From Actinokineospora alba (lineage in GTDB: Bacteria > Actinomycetota > Actinomycetes > Mycobacteriales > Pseudonocardiaceae), in the NCBI RefSeq assembly GCF_004362515.1, contig NZ_SNXU01000001.1:5146001-5210000 (forward strand): DNA of 64,000 nt, in the 5' to 3' direction. Below, in pieces: positions 15,330-23,848 of this stretch (position 1 is its first letter; each line of letters starts with the position of its first letter). The translations under genes and the position numbers were made by a program. The notes under the pieces are model-generated. The model did no database searches. It was not told where the DNA came from and saw nothing but the letters and a program-made list of their open reading frames with translations.

Positions 15330-17364
15330 GCACGCTGACTTGTCGTCGACCTGGCAGCGGGCTGACCGGGTCGGCGTCGACGAACGCCACTTTCGCCCGC
15401 AGGCTCGGTGTCCCCGTGGTCGGACATTCCCCGGGGGACGGGCAAAGGTAGACGCTGAGGTACACGCTGAAGACGAACCCCGGTGAGTCGTCGGGGACCT
15501 CGATGACGGGTCCGCCGTAGGAGAAGCTGCCGGTCAGCTTCACCCACAGGGAGCGGGCGATGACACCGAAGCGGAAGACCTGCTCGGACGCGTTGTTCAG
15601 GGTGATGTCGAGAACGGCGTGCGGCGCGTACGTGGTGCCCTGCACGTAGAACTGGTTGTTGGGACTGCCATCCGAGGTCACCATCGCGCACCGGGACGCG
15701 TTGCCGAGCCCGGTGTAGGGGGCTGTGGTGACGCAGCCACCGCCGGCGCGGAAAGCCGGTGCCACATAGGTGAGGTCGAGCTGGACGGCGTCGAGGTCCT
15801 CGATGGCGTCCTTGTTGTCCAGCGAGACCTTGAGGTCGATCGTGGCGCCGGTGAAGGTGCCTTTGTAGATGGATTCGGCGAGCGAGCCGTCGCGGGCGGC
15901 GTCGATGGGGATGGTCGTGGTCTGGAAGAGCGGCGAGCCGAAGCGGCCGACAGCGGAGCCGGTCAGCGCGGCGCCGCCGTTGGGTCGGAAGGTCACCTCC
16001 AGGTCGTCCTGGTTGACCAGGTCGGTGTGCCGGTGGGTGACCTTGATGGCCGCCGACTTGAGGACCGACCCGGCCGGGATGGGGGCGGGCGGTGCGAAGC
16101 CGCTGACGGAGACGGTCGTGTCGGCGTTCTTCTTCGGCGCCTTCCAGGTCGCGTAGGTGAGGAGGTCCGCGTCACGGAGGGCGGCGGAGGTGGCGGTCGG
16201 GTTGAAGCCGCCTTGGGTGGGGACCGCGGTGAGCTTGAGGTCGGTGAGCGCGGTGTCGGTCTCGGCCCCGGACTTCAGCCCATAGATGGCGACCGGTGGT
16301 CTGGTGGCGCTGTAGGTGCCGCAGATCTCCGCCTGCCCCGCCTTGACCGCGAGCTGGCTGTCGCCGCCGAAGATGAACTGCACGCCGACCGCGTTGGCGT
16401 CCTTGATCGGGTTGTTGCAGGAGCCGGGAATCGTGGGGTTGAGCGGTGGCTGGGCGATCACCTGACCCGCGCCGTTGACCGGGGTGCCCGCGACGAGTTT
16501 GCCGGTGTCGATCGTCCAGATGTTGCCGCCCGCCGAGTCGAGCAGGGGATTGGCGTTGGTGCCGGTGTTGTGGAAGTCGAAGTAGTACGCGCCGGGCTTG
16601 AACCACCAGACGCTGCCCTTGCAGGGGCTGCCGTTCGCCATCATGTCGGTCAGGGCGTGCGCGTCGTCGTAGTAGCCGGGCTCGAAGGTGATCAGACCCG
16701 TCTTCGTGCACGCGGGCAACGCGCGGTGCGCGGGCGCGGCCCCGACAGCGGGCAGGTAGTTCGGGTCCTCACCGAGGGGATTCGCGGGCGCGTAGGGGCA
16801 CGACGGTGGCGACGGGTCGCTGATGATCGTGCCGGTGCAGCCGGTCCGCCCATAGACGCGGGTGTTCGTGGCCAGGGTTCCATTGACCACATTGATATTG
16901 GAGTTCGAGAACACGACGCCGCGCACCCGGAACATCGAGCCGTTCGGCTGCTGGATGTTGACGCCGTCCTCGCCGCCGTGCTTCCCGAGGGTGAGGATCG
17001 CGCTGCCCGGCCGGTTGCACATCGACAGCGACGGGCACTGGATCAGGACCCTGGACGGGTCGGCGTCGCAGTCGACCGTCGCCGCCTCCGCTCCCGCGAT
17101 CCCGTCGAGGTGGAGGTGGTCGCCGTGGTCGAAACAGGTCTGGCCAGGGGAGTTGTTGTAGGTGCTGTTGCGGATGGTGTTGATCGCCGCGGCCATCGCA
17201 CCGTCCGAGGTGGACGCTGTGGCGCCTTGGTCGCGCAGGGCGATGGTGGTGCGGAAGCTGGTGCCCGAGAAGGAGAGCAGCGAGAGGAGCCCCAGGCTGA
17301 TCACCACGACCAGGACCAGCACCAGGATCAGCGCGGCACCGCTTTCGTCGTCACGGCGTCTCAT
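15307..17364 (-). CDS. Very large PilX-like minor pilin
   Basis: A 685-residue protein with a pilin-like N-terminal helix: RRRDDESGAALILVL, then a hydrophobic stretch to about residue 30. The remainder is a large, Cys-containing, Gly/Asn-rich and apparently beta-rich ectodomain. Ordinary PilX-type minor pilins are about 150-250 residues, so the ectodomain is unusually big. As the last gene of the pilus operon, ATGA-coupled to the PilW-like gene upstream, it may form the pilus tip or act as an adhesin (inference). Its 3' end overlaps pilD by 23 nt. I recognise no catalytic motif. Confidence 0.75.
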   Translation of the reverse strand: MRRRDDESGAALILVLVLVVVISLGLLSLLSFSGTSFRTTIALRDQGATASTSDGAMAAAINTIRNSTYNNSPGQTCFDHGDHLHLDGIAGAEAATVDCDADPSRVLIQCPSLSMCNRPGSAILTLGKHGGEDGVNIQQPNGSMFRVRGVVFSNSNINVVNGTLATNTRVYGRTGCTGTIISDPSPPSCPYAPANPLGEDPNYLPAVGAAPAHRALPACTKTGLITFEPGYYDDAHALTDMMANGSPCKGSVWWFKPGAYYFDFHNTGTNANPLLDSAGGNIWTIDTGKLVAGTPVNGAGQVIAQPPLNPTIPGSCNNPIKDANAVGVQFIFGGDSQLAVKAGQAEICGTYSATRPPVAIYGLKSGAETDTALTDLKLTAVPTQGGFNPTATSAALRDADLLTYATWKAPKKNADTTVSVSGFAPPAPIPAGSVLKSAAIKVTHRHTDLVNQDDLEVTFRPNGGAALTGSAVGRFGSPLFQTTTIPIDAARDGSLAESIYKGTFTGATIDLKVSLDNKDAIEDLDAVQLDLTYVAPAFRAGGGCVTTAPYTGLGNASRCAMVTSDGSPNNQFYVQGTTYAPHAVLDITLNNASEQVFRFGVIARSLWVKLTGSFSYGGPVIEVPDDSPGFVFSVYLSVYLCPSPGECPTTGTPSLRAKVAFVDADPVSPLPGRRQVSVLSWSSPR

Positions 17365-18002
17365 GTCTGCCTCCGCTGCCCGTTCAGGCTGATCACATAG
17401 GGGTCCGCGTTCGCCGTGGCGACGGTGAAGGACATCGTCACCCGCTGCGGCACGGCCGCGGTGTCACACGCTCCGCCGCAGTCGACGGCGAGCGTCGCCG
17501 GGTCGACGTAGTGCGCGACGATGACGTCGGCGACGGTGCCGCCCGAGCACTTGATCCGGTGCAGTTCGCTGACCGGGCCCACCGGCACGAGGTAGTACGC
17601 GACCACGTCCACGCTCGACGCGGGCGCGGCGGCGGAGTTGTCCCAGCGCTCCGACAGCAGGCGGATCTTGGCGGTGGGCGTGGCGGCGGTGCCGCACACG
17701 TGGCCGCCCGCGTCGAAGGCCGCGTCGAGCTGGATGGACGGCTTGAACGCGACGCCGGTCAGCCCGTGCGCGGCGGCGTAGTCGCGGATACCGACGGTGG
17801 ACACGTCCTGGCCGAAGTAGGTGGCGCTGATCTGCGAGTCGTGCGACAGCTGCAGGCGGGCCGACGCGCTCGCCGACTGGCGCAGTCCGGCGATGATCAA
17901 CCCGGCCAGCGGCACGCTGATCACGCCGAGGATCACGATAGCCATAAGGAGCTCGACCAGGGTGAACCCGGCATCATCACGATCGCGGCGAGTCAGGTGC
18001 AT
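17361..18002 (-). CDS. Prepilin-type minor pilin (PilW/GspJ-like)
   Basis: A 213-residue prepilin. The leader MHLTRRDRDDAG is followed by the class III cleavage motif G-FTLVELLMAIVILGVISVP. The remaining globular part has several Cys. I chose ATG 18002 because GGGGAG lies upstream and the leader length is right; a longer upstream reading is arginine-rich noise. It overlaps the PilV-like gene by 10 nt and the PilX-like gene by 4 nt. It would be processed by the prepilin peptidase at 14532 and join the pilus as a minor subunit or initiator. Confidence 0.85.
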   Translation of the reverse strand: MHLTRRDRDDAGFTLVELLMAIVILGVISVPLAGLIIAGLRQSASASARLQLSHDSQISATYFGQDVSTVGIRDYAAAHGLTGVAFKPSIQLDAAFDAGGHVCGTAATPTAKIRLLSERWDNSAAAPASSVDVVAYYLVPVGPVSELHRIKCSGGTVADVIVAHYVDPATLAVDCGGACDTAAVPQRVTMSFTVATANADPYVISLNGQRRQT

Positions 18003-18436
18003 ATCGGCTCCCCAAGGCCGCAGGGCTTGCGGATCACGATGACCCCGCGTTCGGTGGCCCGGCCGTCGTTGCCCGCCACCTGCAGGGTGAGCTGCTGCAA
18101 CCCGGTGTCGGTCCCGCAGGAGACCTGCCAGGCCGTGCCGTTCCAGTACTTCATCGTGGTGACCGTGGCGGTGTACCCGGTGGGGACGGCGAATCCGGCG
18201 GGGGCGGCGTAGGCGCCGGGACCGGCGCACGCGACATATCCGCCGTTGGCGACACTCGTGCGGATGGCCTCGCCGAAGTCGCGGACCATCGTGCCCGCGG
18301 TGGACTGCTTGCGGTGCGTGTCGGAGGCGAGCACGCTGGTGGTCAGGCCCGCACCGATCGAGACCGCGCCGATGCCGAGGATCACCACGGCGATCAGCAG
18401 TTCGAGGAGGGTCTCACCCCGGTCGTCGGCCGCCAT
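17993..18436 (-). CDS. Prepilin-type minor pilin (PilV-like)
   Basis: A 147-residue prepilin with a short leader MAADDRG and the cleavage/hydrophobic region ETLLELLIAVVILGIGAVS. The usual F after the cleavage Gly is replaced by E-T, but the Glu at +5 is kept. A Cys-containing globular domain follows. The gene starts 1 nt after pilC ends and overlaps the PilW-like gene. With the two downstream genes it likely forms the minor-pilin priming or tip complex. Confidence 0.82.
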   Translation of the reverse strand: MAADDRGETLLELLIAVVILGIGAVSIGAGLTTSVLASDTHRKQSTAGTMVRDFGEAIRTSVANGGYVACAGPGAYAAPAGFAVPTGYTATVTTMKYWNGTAWQVSCGTDTGLQQLTLQVAGNDGRATERGVIVIRKPCGLGEPICT

Positions 18437-18437
18437 G

Positions 18438-19640
18438 TCAGGACACCTGGTTGAAGATGCCGTACATCGCCGAGACCAGTGCCACGGCGACGAACCCGAC
18501 GACCACGCCCATCACCACGATCACCGCGGGTTCGAACAGCGCCGTGAGCTTCTTGAGCTTGTAATCCAGTTCGCCCTCGTAGTACTGGGCGGTGACCTCG
18601 AGTTGCGCGTCGAGGGTGCCGGTCTCCTCGCCGACCCGGATCATCTGCCCCGCGGTCGTCGGGAACAGGCCGGTCGCGGCGATGGGCTTGGCCAGCCCCT
18701 CGCCTTCCAGGAGGGCCTCGCCGACCCGGGACAGGGCGCCGATGAACACCCGGTTGCGCAGCGACTCGGTGGCGACCCGCAGCGCCTCCGGCAGCGGGAC
18801 ACCCGCGCTGACCATGGAGGACAGGATGCGGCTGAACCGTTCGACCAGGGCGTACTGGATGGTGGAGCCGAGGACGGGCAGGGAGAGGAACAGCTTGTCC
18901 CGCGCGTAGCGGCCCCGGGTCGTGCGCACCACGCCGAAGATGATCAGCGCCAGGAGGACGAACCCCGCGCCCAGTGCCCACCACCATTCGGTGAGGAAGT
19001 CGGTGACGGCCAGCAGCATCCGGGTGGGCAGCGGCAGGGTGGCGTCGAGGCTGTCGAAGAAGACCTTGAACCGGGGAAGCACGAAGCTGGCCAGCACGAT
19101 GACGGTGATCAGCGACATGCCCGCGATCATCGCGGGGTAGATCAGCGCGGCCTTGATCTTGCGCTTGGCTTCCAGGTCGCGTTCGAGGTACCGGGCGAGG
19201 CGGTCGAGGACGCTGTCGAGCTTGCCGCTGAGCTCCGCCGAGCGCAGGATGCCGCGGTAGAACTCGGGGAAGATCTTGGGGTGGCGGTCGAAGCAGTCCG
19301 AGAGCTTCTCGCCGCGGCGCAGCCCGTCCTCCACCTCGCGCATCATCTTGCGCACGGAGGAGTTGTCGGCTTCCTCGCCGAGGGTGCGCACGGCGTCGAT
19401 CAGCGGCAGACCCGCCTTGATGAACGCGCCGAGCTGCCGCGACAGGTGCATGACCTCTTCGCGCTTGACCCGCGGCGCGGTCAGCTCCCTCTTGAGCACA
19501 CTGGTCTTCTCGACGACCTGGATGTCGCGCAGTTCCTGTTCGTAGAGGGCGAGTTCGGCGGCTTCGCGCGTGTCGGCCTTGTGGGTCCCGGTGGTCGGAC
19601 TCCCGTCGGGACGCGTCGCGCTGTAAGCGAATTTGGCCAT
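18438..19640 (-). CDS. pilC: Type IV pilus inner-membrane platform protein
   Basis: A 400-residue PilC/GspF protein. The N-terminal cytosolic domain begins AKFAYSATRPDG; two T2SS-F domains are visible as FIKAGLPLIDAVRTL...ILRSAELSGKLD and SSMVSAGVPLPEALRV...GEETGTLD. Membrane segments lie near residues 165-190, 215-240 and 370-395. It anchors the pilus machine and couples the PilB/PilT motors to pilin insertion. Length matches the family. It is tightly packed between pilB (1-nt gap) and the PilV-like gene. Confidence 0.95.
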   Translation of the reverse strand: MAKFAYSATRPDGSPTTGTHKADTREAAELALYEQELRDIQVVEKTSVLKRELTAPRVKREEVMHLSRQLGAFIKAGLPLIDAVRTLGEEADNSSVRKMMREVEDGLRRGEKLSDCFDRHPKIFPEFYRGILRSAELSGKLDSVLDRLARYLERDLEAKRKIKAALIYPAMIAGMSLITVIVLASFVLPRFKVFFDSLDATLPLPTRMLLAVTDFLTEWWWALGAGFVLLALIIFGVVRTTRGRYARDKLFLSLPVLGSTIQYALVERFSRILSSMVSAGVPLPEALRVATESLRNRVFIGALSRVGEALLEGEGLAKPIAATGLFPTTAGQMIRVGEETGTLDAQLEVTAQYYEGELDYKLKKLTALFEPAVIVVMGVVVGFVAVALVSAMYGIFNQVS

Positions 19641-19641
19641 G

Positions 19642-21264
19642 TCAGCTCCCGATCACGTAAACGGAACGCAGGACCTCGGCGACCGTGGTCACACCGGCCT
19701 CGACGAGGTGCGCCGCGGCCTCGGACAGCGTGCGCATGCCCTCGTAGCGGGCCAGCTTGCGGAACTCCTCGTGCGACGCGCGGGAGAGGATCAGGTCCCG
19801 GATCGGTTCGCTGACCGGCATCATCTCGTAGACGCCGATGCGCTCCAGGTAGCCGGTGTTCGCGCAGAAGTTGCACCCGGCGCCGCGCACGAATCCGTCC
19901 TTCGGCGGCGCCCCGCCGACCGAGTCGAGGAACACCAGTTCCTCTTTGGACGGTTGGTAGTACTCGGTGCAGTAGGTGCACACCCGGCGCACCAGGCGCT
20001 GGGAGAGCACCGCGGTGACCGAGGAGGCGATGAGGAAGTTCTCGATCCCCATGTCCAGCAGGCGGTGCAGCGCCGCGGCGGCGTCGGTGGCGTGCAGCGA
20101 GGAGAGCACGAAGTGGCCGGTGAGCGCGGACTGCACGGCGATGCGGGCGGTCTCCACGTCGCGCACCTCGCCGACCAGGATGATGTCCGGGTCCTGCCGC
20201 AGGATCGACTTGAGGCCACCGGCGAAAGTGATGCCCGCCTGCTCGTTGATCTGGATCTGGTTGATCGACGGGAAGGTGTACTCGACCGGGTCCTCGATGG
20301 TCATGATGTTGCGGTCCGGGCTGTTGATCTCGCCGAGGGACCCGTAGAGGGTGGTGGTCTTGCCGCTTCCCGTCGGGCCCGCGCAAATCACCATGCCGTA
20401 CGGCGAACGCAGCAGCGCGGCGTAGCGCTTGGCCATCTCGGCGGGCATGCCGAGCTGTTCGAGGCGGAACAGCGGGCGACTCTTGTCCAGCAGCCGCAGC
20501 ACGACCTTCTCGCCGCCGACGACGGCGGTCGTCGACACCCGGATGTCGACCGCGCGGCCCTCGACGTCCATGCTGATCTGCCCGTCCTGCGGGCGGCGGC
20601 GCTCGACGATGTTCATCCCGCCGATGATCTTGATTCGGCTGACGATCGCCGGGCCCATCGACTCGGGCAGGTCGAGCACGTCGTGCAGGGCGCCGTCGAT
20701 GCGGAAGCGAATCCTGATCCGCTCCGGCTGCGGTTCGATGTGGACATCCGACGCCCGGTCCCGCAGGGCCTGGGTGATGATGAGCTGCACGACCTGCACG
20801 ACCGGCGCCTCGTCGTTGGCCGAGACCGCCGCGACCGTCCGGGCCGCGGTCTTGCGCAGCACGTCGCGGGCCTCGAAGTCCTTGACCCGCGAGTCGATGC
20901 CGGTCAGCGCCCGGTAGGTGGCGCCGATGACGTGCAGGATGTCCTCGCGCCGGGCCACCTTGACGGTGAACGGCATCCCGGCGGCGGCGCGCAGTCCATT
21001 GAGGACCGCGTCGGACGGGTCGGCGACCGCGAAGGCCACCCCGTTGCCGGTCTTGAGCTGCACCGCGACCAACTCGCGCGCGGTCGCTTCCTTGATCAGG
21101 GCGGTCGCCGCGGGCTCGGGGGTGACCGAGCGCAGGTCGACCTCCTGCAGCGGGCGCTGCCCCCGCGCCTTGGCGTGTTCGGCCGCGGCGTCGGCCAGGC
21201 TGCCCGTCATCGGCTGGTCCACGGGTTCCGGGACGGGAGTGTCGGTGCGCTTGCCCAGTCTCAT
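19642..21264 (-). CDS. pilB: Type IV pilus assembly ATPase
   Basis: A 540-residue GspE/PilB ATPase that drives pilus extension. An N-terminal GspE-N-like part is followed by HIEPQPERIRIRFRIDG, Walker A GPTGSGKTTTLYGSL, the Asp box TIEDPVEYTF, Walker B DPDIILVGEVRD, the His box LSSLHATDAAAAL, and a zinc tetracysteine (CTYC and CNFC) near the C-terminus. The zinc site is characteristic of PilB rather than PilT. The start overlaps the pilT stop by 4 nt. Confidence 0.95.
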   Translation of the reverse strand: MRLGKRTDTPVPEPVDQPMTGSLADAAAEHAKARGQRPLQEVDLRSVTPEPAATALIKEATARELVAVQLKTGNGVAFAVADPSDAVLNGLRAAAGMPFTVKVARREDILHVIGATYRALTGIDSRVKDFEARDVLRKTAARTVAAVSANDEAPVVQVVQLIITQALRDRASDVHIEPQPERIRIRFRIDGALHDVLDLPESMGPAIVSRIKIIGGMNIVERRRPQDGQISMDVEGRAVDIRVSTTAVVGGEKVVLRLLDKSRPLFRLEQLGMPAEMAKRYAALLRSPYGMVICAGPTGSGKTTTLYGSLGEINSPDRNIMTIEDPVEYTFPSINQIQINEQAGITFAGGLKSILRQDPDIILVGEVRDVETARIAVQSALTGHFVLSSLHATDAAAALHRLLDMGIENFLIASSVTAVLSQRLVRRVCTYCTEYYQPSKEELVFLDSVGGAPPKDGFVRGAGCNFCANTGYLERIGVYEMMPVSEPIRDLILSRASHEEFRKLARYEGMRTLSEAAAHLVEAGVTTVAEVLRSVYVIGS

Positions 21265-22352
21265 GACGCCACTCCTGCGCGCAGTCGGGGGACTTCGACG
21301 TCCTTGGGGTAGAGGCTGCGGGCGACGGCCTCGTCGTAGCTGATCTCGCCGGACGCCACCAGGTCGTTGAGCGACTGCTCGAAGGTGAACATGCCCTCGC
21401 GCCTGCCGGTGATCAGCGAGTTGCGCAGCTGGTTGGTCTTGCCTTCCTTGATCAGGTTCCGGATCGCGGAGTTGGCGACCAGCATCTCGAAGGCGGCGAT
21501 GATGCCGCCGTCGACGCGGGGGATCAGCCGCTGGTAGACGACGCCGGTGAGGGCGGCGGCGAGCTGCACGCGGACCTGGTCCTGTTGGCCCGCGGGGAAG
21601 ACGTCGATGATGCGGGCCAGCGCCTGTGAGGTGTCGTTGGTGTGCAGTGTGGAGAAGACGAGGTGACCGGTCTCGGCGATGGTCAGGGCGAAGCGGATCG
21701 AGTCCAGGTCGCGCATCTCGCCGACCAGCACCACATCGGGGTCCTCACGCAGCGCGCTGCGCAGGGCGTCGGGGAAGGACGCGGTGTCGCTGCCCACCTC
21801 ACGCTGGTTGACCGCGGACCGCTTGTGCTGGTGCACGTACTCGATCGGGTCCTCGATGGTGATGATGTGGCAGGCCCGGTCGCTGTTGATCCGGTCGATC
21901 ACCGAGGCGAGCGTGGTGGACTTGCCGGAACCGGTCGGCCCGGTGACCAGGACCAGACCCTGGTGCGCCCGGGCGAAGTCGCCGAGGACGGGCGGCAGTC
22001 CGAGTTCCTCCATGGACGGGATCTCGCGGGGGATCATCCGCAGCGCGATGGTGGTGTCGCCGCGCTGGGTGAACGCGTTGCCGCGGACCCGGCTTTCATT
22101 GCGCCAGCTGAAGGAAAAGTCGTATTCGCGGGTCTGCGCCCACTGCCGCCACTGCTCCGCGGTCAGCAGCTCGGCCAGCAGCGTGTCCGTGTCGGCCGGG
22201 GTGAGCACGGGCTCCTCGGGGGCGGCGTGCAGTGAACCCTGGATCCGCAACTGGGGTGCCATGCCCGCGGTGAGCAGCAGGTCGGTGCCACCGGCCTGCC
22301 AGACGGCGTCGAGCAGCAGGTCGACATGGCTGCCGAGAGCGGGACCGTGCAT
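21261..22352 (-). CDS. pilT: Type IV pilus retraction ATPase
   Basis: A 363-residue PilT-type motor. It has Walker A GPTGSGKSTTLASV, TIEDPIEYVH, DPDVVLVGEMRD, the His box FSTLHTND and the PilT-specific motif AIRNLIKEGKTNQLRN. It lacks the zinc tetracysteine seen in the pilB product. A retraction motor suggests twitching motility or DNA uptake. ATG 22352 is preceded by GGAGG; a hairpin separates it from pilA upstream, so it may be read mostly by read-through. Confidence 0.94.
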   Translation of the reverse strand: MHGPALGSHVDLLLDAVWQAGGTDLLLTAGMAPQLRIQGSLHAAPEEPVLTPADTDTLLAELLTAEQWRQWAQTREYDFSFSWRNESRVRGNAFTQRGDTTIALRMIPREIPSMEELGLPPVLGDFARAHQGLVLVTGPTGSGKSTTLASVIDRINSDRACHIITIEDPIEYVHQHKRSAVNQREVGSDTASFPDALRSALREDPDVVLVGEMRDLDSIRFALTIAETGHLVFSTLHTNDTSQALARIIDVFPAGQQDQVRVQLAAALTGVVYQRLIPRVDGGIIAAFEMLVANSAIRNLIKEGKTNQLRNSLITGRREGMFTFEQSLNDLVASGEISYDEAVARSLYPKDVEVPRLRAGVAS

Positions 22353-22385
22353 GACAACCTCCGGATTCCGGTTCGGGTTGGGGGT

Positions 22386-22419
22386 GGGAGGGCCGCCGCC
22401 CCTGCGCAGCGGCCCTCCC
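22386..22419 (-). terminator. Hairpin between pilA and pilT
   Basis: GGGAGGGCCGC (22386-22396) and GCGGCCCTCCC (22409-22419) are perfect 11-nt inverted arms with a 12-nt loop, 8 nt past the pilA stop and before pilT. It probably stops most transcripts after the abundant pilin message while allowing some read-through. Confidence 0.7.
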
Positions 22420-22427
22420 AGGCGGAC

Positions 22428-22787
22428 CTACGGCGCGGTGCAGGCGCCGATGGCGGTCACGACTCCCGTGTTGGCGAAGGTGATGGTGTAGTCAGGGCTG
22501 GACGGCTGGCTGTGGAGGAAGCGGTTGACGCCAGTGGTCAGTGCGTTCCAGTCGTTGGCCGCCGGGTACGCGGACAGCTTCGCGTAGTGGGCCTCCAGGG
22601 CGACCTCGACGGTCTTCACGTCGGCCTTGCAGGCCGACTCCTTGCCTCTGTCCTGGATGCCGTTGACGGCGAAGACGACGATTCCCGCGAGGACGCCGAG
22701 GATCACGATGACCATCAGCAGTTCGATGAGGGTGAAGCCCTTGTCGTTCTTGCGAGCCTGCTGGAGTCTGTCGAGCATTGCGTTCAT
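22428..22787 (-). CDS. pilA: Major type IV pilin (PilA-like)
   Basis: A 119-residue prepilin. A leader of about 17 residues ends in KNDKG, followed by FTLIELLMVIVILGVLAGI, the most canonical pilin N-terminus in the locus, with Glu at +5. The short globular domain has two Cys (SACKAD and the GACTAP end) that could form the usual disulfide. CAGGGAGAA precedes ATG 22787. Its position just before a terminator and ahead of pilT fits a highly expressed main subunit. Confidence 0.9.
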   Translation of the reverse strand: MNAMLDRLQQARKNDKGFTLIELLMVIVILGVLAGIVVFAVNGIQDRGKESACKADVKTVEVALEAHYAKLSAYPAANDWNALTTGVNRFLHSQPSSPDYTITFANTGVVTAIGACTAP

Positions 22788-22823
22788 GGTGTTCTCCCTG
22801 ATGTGTGTGGTGGCTATGTCTTG

Positions 22824-23558
22824 CTAGGAAACGTTTTCGGACACCTCCTCGCCGCGAATCCGCGTGTCGGCGAACCGACGGACCGCGGTGCTGAAGGGGT
22901 GCTTGGGGGAGGACTCGGTGAGCGGCACGCCCCGGTTGATCGAGGCGGCGAGCTCCCAAGTGGACGGAAGGTAGGCGGCGATCGGGTTGCGCAGGATCGC
23001 GTCGATGTCCGCCGCCGTCAGGCCGGTCTCGGCGTCGGCGCGGTTCACCACGATGGCCCGGGTGTGCTGCCGGATCGAGAGCAGGTCGAGCATGTCGAGG
23101 GTGACCCGCAGGTGCGTCAGCGCGGGCCGCTCCGGCGTGGTCAGCAGGACCCGGTGGGTGGACAGGTCGAGCGCGGTCAGCACGTGCGCCGAGAGCCGGG
23201 GCGGGGTGTCGACGACGATGTAGTCGTAGCGGGTCGACAGCAGGATCAGCAGGTCGCGCACCAGCGTGGCGGGCATCCGCTCGGCGTCGCCGGGCCGGGC
23301 GGGGGCGGGCACGCAGTCCAGTCCGGGGCGGTAGGCGGCCAGGGGCATGGTCACCCAGACCGTGTCGCCGACCGACAGCGTGCCGCGGGGCCGCAGCGAC
23401 AGGGTGGTGGCGATGTCGCCGTAGGCGAGGTCGAGGTCGACGAGGCAGACCCGGTGGGCCGCGGCGTGCAGCGCGACGGCCAGGTTGGTGGCGAACGTCG
23501 TCTTGCCGCAGCCGCCCTTGGGGGCGAACACCGTGATGATCTGGCCGTGTCCCGTCAT
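22824..23558 (-). CDS. MinD/ParA-like ATPase of the pilus locus
   Basis: A 244-residue P-loop ATPase with the deviant Walker A motif KGGCGKTTFATNLA, LVDLDLAYGDIATTL, VVDTPPRLSAH and IVVNRADAETG. It resembles the ATPase part of CpaE/TadZ and MinD proteins, which position pili or other machines at the membrane. It lacks an N-terminal receiver-like domain. It is the first gene of the pilus operon, 36 nt before pilA. A role in locating the pilus is inferred from this link. Confidence 0.82.
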   Translation of the reverse strand: MTGHGQIITVFAPKGGCGKTTFATNLAVALHAAAHRVCLVDLDLAYGDIATTLSLRPRGTLSVGDTVWVTMPLAAYRPGLDCVPAPARPGDAERMPATLVRDLLILLSTRYDYIVVDTPPRLSAHVLTALDLSTHRVLLTTPERPALTHLRVTLDMLDLLSIRQHTRAIVVNRADAETGLTAADIDAILRNPIAAYLPSTWELAASINRGVPLTESSPKHPFSTAVRRFADTRIRGEEVSENVS

Positions 23559-23681
23559 GTCGTCTCACCTCCTCGCCGGATGACGAGAAGCGTGGGCCGG
23601 ACGGGGGTGTCGGCGGCATCGGGCGATCGGCCGGACGGTGGCTGCCCGACGGGCCGACGGTGACGGCCCACCGGTCGACAC

Positions 23682-23703
23682 TTGTCGGCCGATCGACCGA
23701 CAA
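23682..23703. promoter_or_regulatory. Inverted repeat between the pilus operon and response regulator
   Basis: TTGTCGG (23682-23688) and CCGACAA (23697-23703) form a 7-bp inverted repeat with an 8-nt spacer in the 290-bp divergent intergenic region 23559-23848. It could bind a dimeric regulator such as the NarL-type protein encoded at 23849. No other gene is seen in this interval. Confidence 0.35.
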
Positions 23704-23848
23704 CGGGGCCGGATGATCACCCTCAGTAGGGACTTTGGGCCTGGTTAGGGCCGAATGTGTAACTCCGGGGGCCGCCTGGCCGAAAGGTAGTTGAATCCTT
23801 AAACAGCCTGTTCGGATCGGGGTCGGAACCGGCAGACCGGGAGGAACG

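Noticed and set aside
13469..15451. A 660-codon plus-strand frame across the lipase, hairpin and pilD
   Set aside because: Runs through a terminator and long hairpin in the wrong frame of two well-supported genes.
15619..17400. A plus-strand open frame of about 590 codons
   Set aside because: Antisense shadow of the PilX-like gene; no domain, and composition is typical of reversed GC-rich code.
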